From Clostridiales bacterium (GTDB taxonomy: Bacteria > Bacillota > Clostridia > Lachnospirales > Lachnospiraceae): a stretch of 7,001 bases of DNA. Positions 6,232 to 7,001 of this stretch are shown one piece after another. How positions within the stretch are numbered: the first letter of the stretch is position 1; each line of letters begins with the position of its first letter. Below the pieces are notes generated by a model. The model was given only the letters and a program-made list of their open reading frames with translations. It ran no database searches and was not told the DNA's origin. Made by a program: the position numbers and the translations under genes. The DNA is taken from the NCBI GenBank assembly GCA_015655565.1, contig JAATEU010000146.1, positions 1 through 7,001 on the forward strand, in the 5' to 3' direction.

Positions 6232-7001
6232 ATGAAAGGGACATTAGTTAATTTAAACGTAAATCCTTGCAAAATGTGCATGCCCATGGGTGCTGTGACA
6301 GCATTTTATGGAATAAAAAAATGTATGTCCATTCTTCATGGCTCCCAGGGCTGCAGTACCTATATCAGAAGGCATATGGCAACACATTATAATGAACCCG
6401 TTGATATTGCTTCTTCTTCCTTAACAGAAGAAGGAACCGTATACGGCGGGGAACAGAATCTGATAAAAGGACTTAAGAATTTAATATCAATATATGAACC
6501 GGAGGTTATTGCGGTGGCAACTACCTGTCTGGCAGAGACAATAGGCGAAGATGTTGTCCGTATCATTGATAAATTTTATAATGAAAATCCGGAATATGGG
6601 AATATAATAATAATACCGGTACCGTCAGCCGGATATGCAGGTACCCAATTTGAAGGATATCTGAAAGCTTTATATCAGATTGTAAAAACTGTTGATATGG
6701 ATATTATGAAAAACGAAAAGGTAAATATAGTGACAAGTCCCCTGTCTCCTGCCGATACAAGATATTTAAAGGATTTATTGGAAAGTTATTCCGTTGATTA
6801 TATATTACTGCCGGATTTATCGGAGAATCTGGACGGAATCTATCAGCCCCAATATGAAAAATTACCGTCGAAAGGGACTGCTATGGAAGATATTAAAAAA
6901 ATGGCGGGAGCAAGATTAACCATTGAATTATCCGGGTTTACTGAAGATAATCCATCCGTGGCGGAATATTTATATGAAAACTATGGAGTTCCTTATAAAA
7001 A
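6232..7001 (+). CDS. nifN: FeMo-cofactor scaffold protein NifN (5' part, possibly NifN-B)
   Basis: This reading frame stays open from the ATG at 6232 to the window edge, giving 256 codons, so the gene is cut off by the window and not broken. NifN is the NifK paralogue that pairs with NifE in the FeMo-co scaffold. NifK-like landmarks are NPCKMCMPMGA (11-21), HGSQGC with Cys41, SSSLTEEGTVYGG (61-73) and TTCLAETIGED (97-107). Cys41 matches the single NifN cysteine (Cys44 in Azotobacter) that completes the scaffold cluster. Cys13 and Cys99 sit at NifK P-cluster positions. Against NifK, the TPSYKGSHITGF segment is changed to PSAGYAGTQFEGY, and as the second such gene after nifE it is best called nifN. 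AGAGG at 6222-6226 precedes the start by 5 bases; an in-frame TAA at 6211 rules out a longer start. In clostridia this gene is often fused to nifB, which cannot be judged here. Confidence 0.93.
   Translation, partial: MKGTLVNLNVNPCKMCMPMGAVTAFYGIKKCMSILHGSQGCSTYIRRHMATHYNEPVDIASSSLTEEGTVYGGEQNLIKGLKNLISIYEPEVIAVATTCLAETIGEDVVRIIDKFYNENPEYGNIIIIPVPSAGYAGTQFEGYLKALYQIVKTVDMDIMKNEKVNIVTSPLSPADTRYLKDLLESYSVDYILLPDLSENLDGIYQPQYEKLPSKGTAMEDIKKMAGARLTIELSGFTEDNPSVAEYLYENYGVPYK

Overview
The window is a nitrogen-fixation (nif) gene cluster, all on the + strand, in the order nifH - nifI1 - nifI2 - nifD - nifK - nifE - nifN (5' part only). Four things point to an anaerobic, clostridial (Firmicutes) host: two PII-like nifI genes between nifH and nifD; a NifD with an insertion of about 52 residues between its two cofactor ligands, paired with a NifK whose N-terminus is about 47 residues short; strong AGGAGG-type ribosome binding sites; and moderate-to-low GC with mixed codon use. 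The codon style suggests a Lachnospiraceae-like member of the Clostridia, but that is only an impression. There is no anfG/vnfG gene between the D and K genes, and NifD has the HSYDYSGPY-type cofactor motif. This is therefore a molybdenum nitrogenase, not a V- or Fe-only one.

Layout. 16-837 encodes NifH, the Fe protein. 866-1585 encodes NifI1 and NifI2, the ammonia switch-off regulators of nitrogenase. 1603-4556 encodes NifD and NifK, the MoFe protein, with a 7-bp overlap between the genes. 4557-4741 is a 185-bp gap holding a strong stem-loop just after nifK, a second weaker hairpin followed by a T-run, and an extended -10 promoter just upstream of nifE. 4742-6085 encodes NifE. 6086-6231 is a 146-bp gap with two small potential hairpins and no convincing gene. 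6232 to the window end is the first 256 codons of nifN, still open at the edge.

How the genes work together. NifH passes electrons, with ATP hydrolysis, to the NifDK heterotetramer, which reduces N2 at FeMo-co. NifE and NifN are paralogues of NifD and NifK and form the scaffold on which the FeMo-co precursor matures. NifI1 and NifI2 are expected to form a hetero-oligomer that binds NifDK and blocks it when 2-oxoglutarate is low, that is, when fixed nitrogen is plentiful. The close packing from nifH to nifK suggests one transcript for enzyme plus regulator. The hairpin and promoter before nifE suggest that the scaffold genes are expressed at a separate, probably lower level. The nifH promoter lies upstream of the window.

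Every gene here is a recognisable nif gene. I see no mobile element, CRISPR array, tRNA or rRNA, and no clear sign of an undescribed system. The points most worth checking are the nifK-nifE intergenic region, the clostridial NifD insertion, and whether nifN continues into a nifN-B fusion beyond the window.
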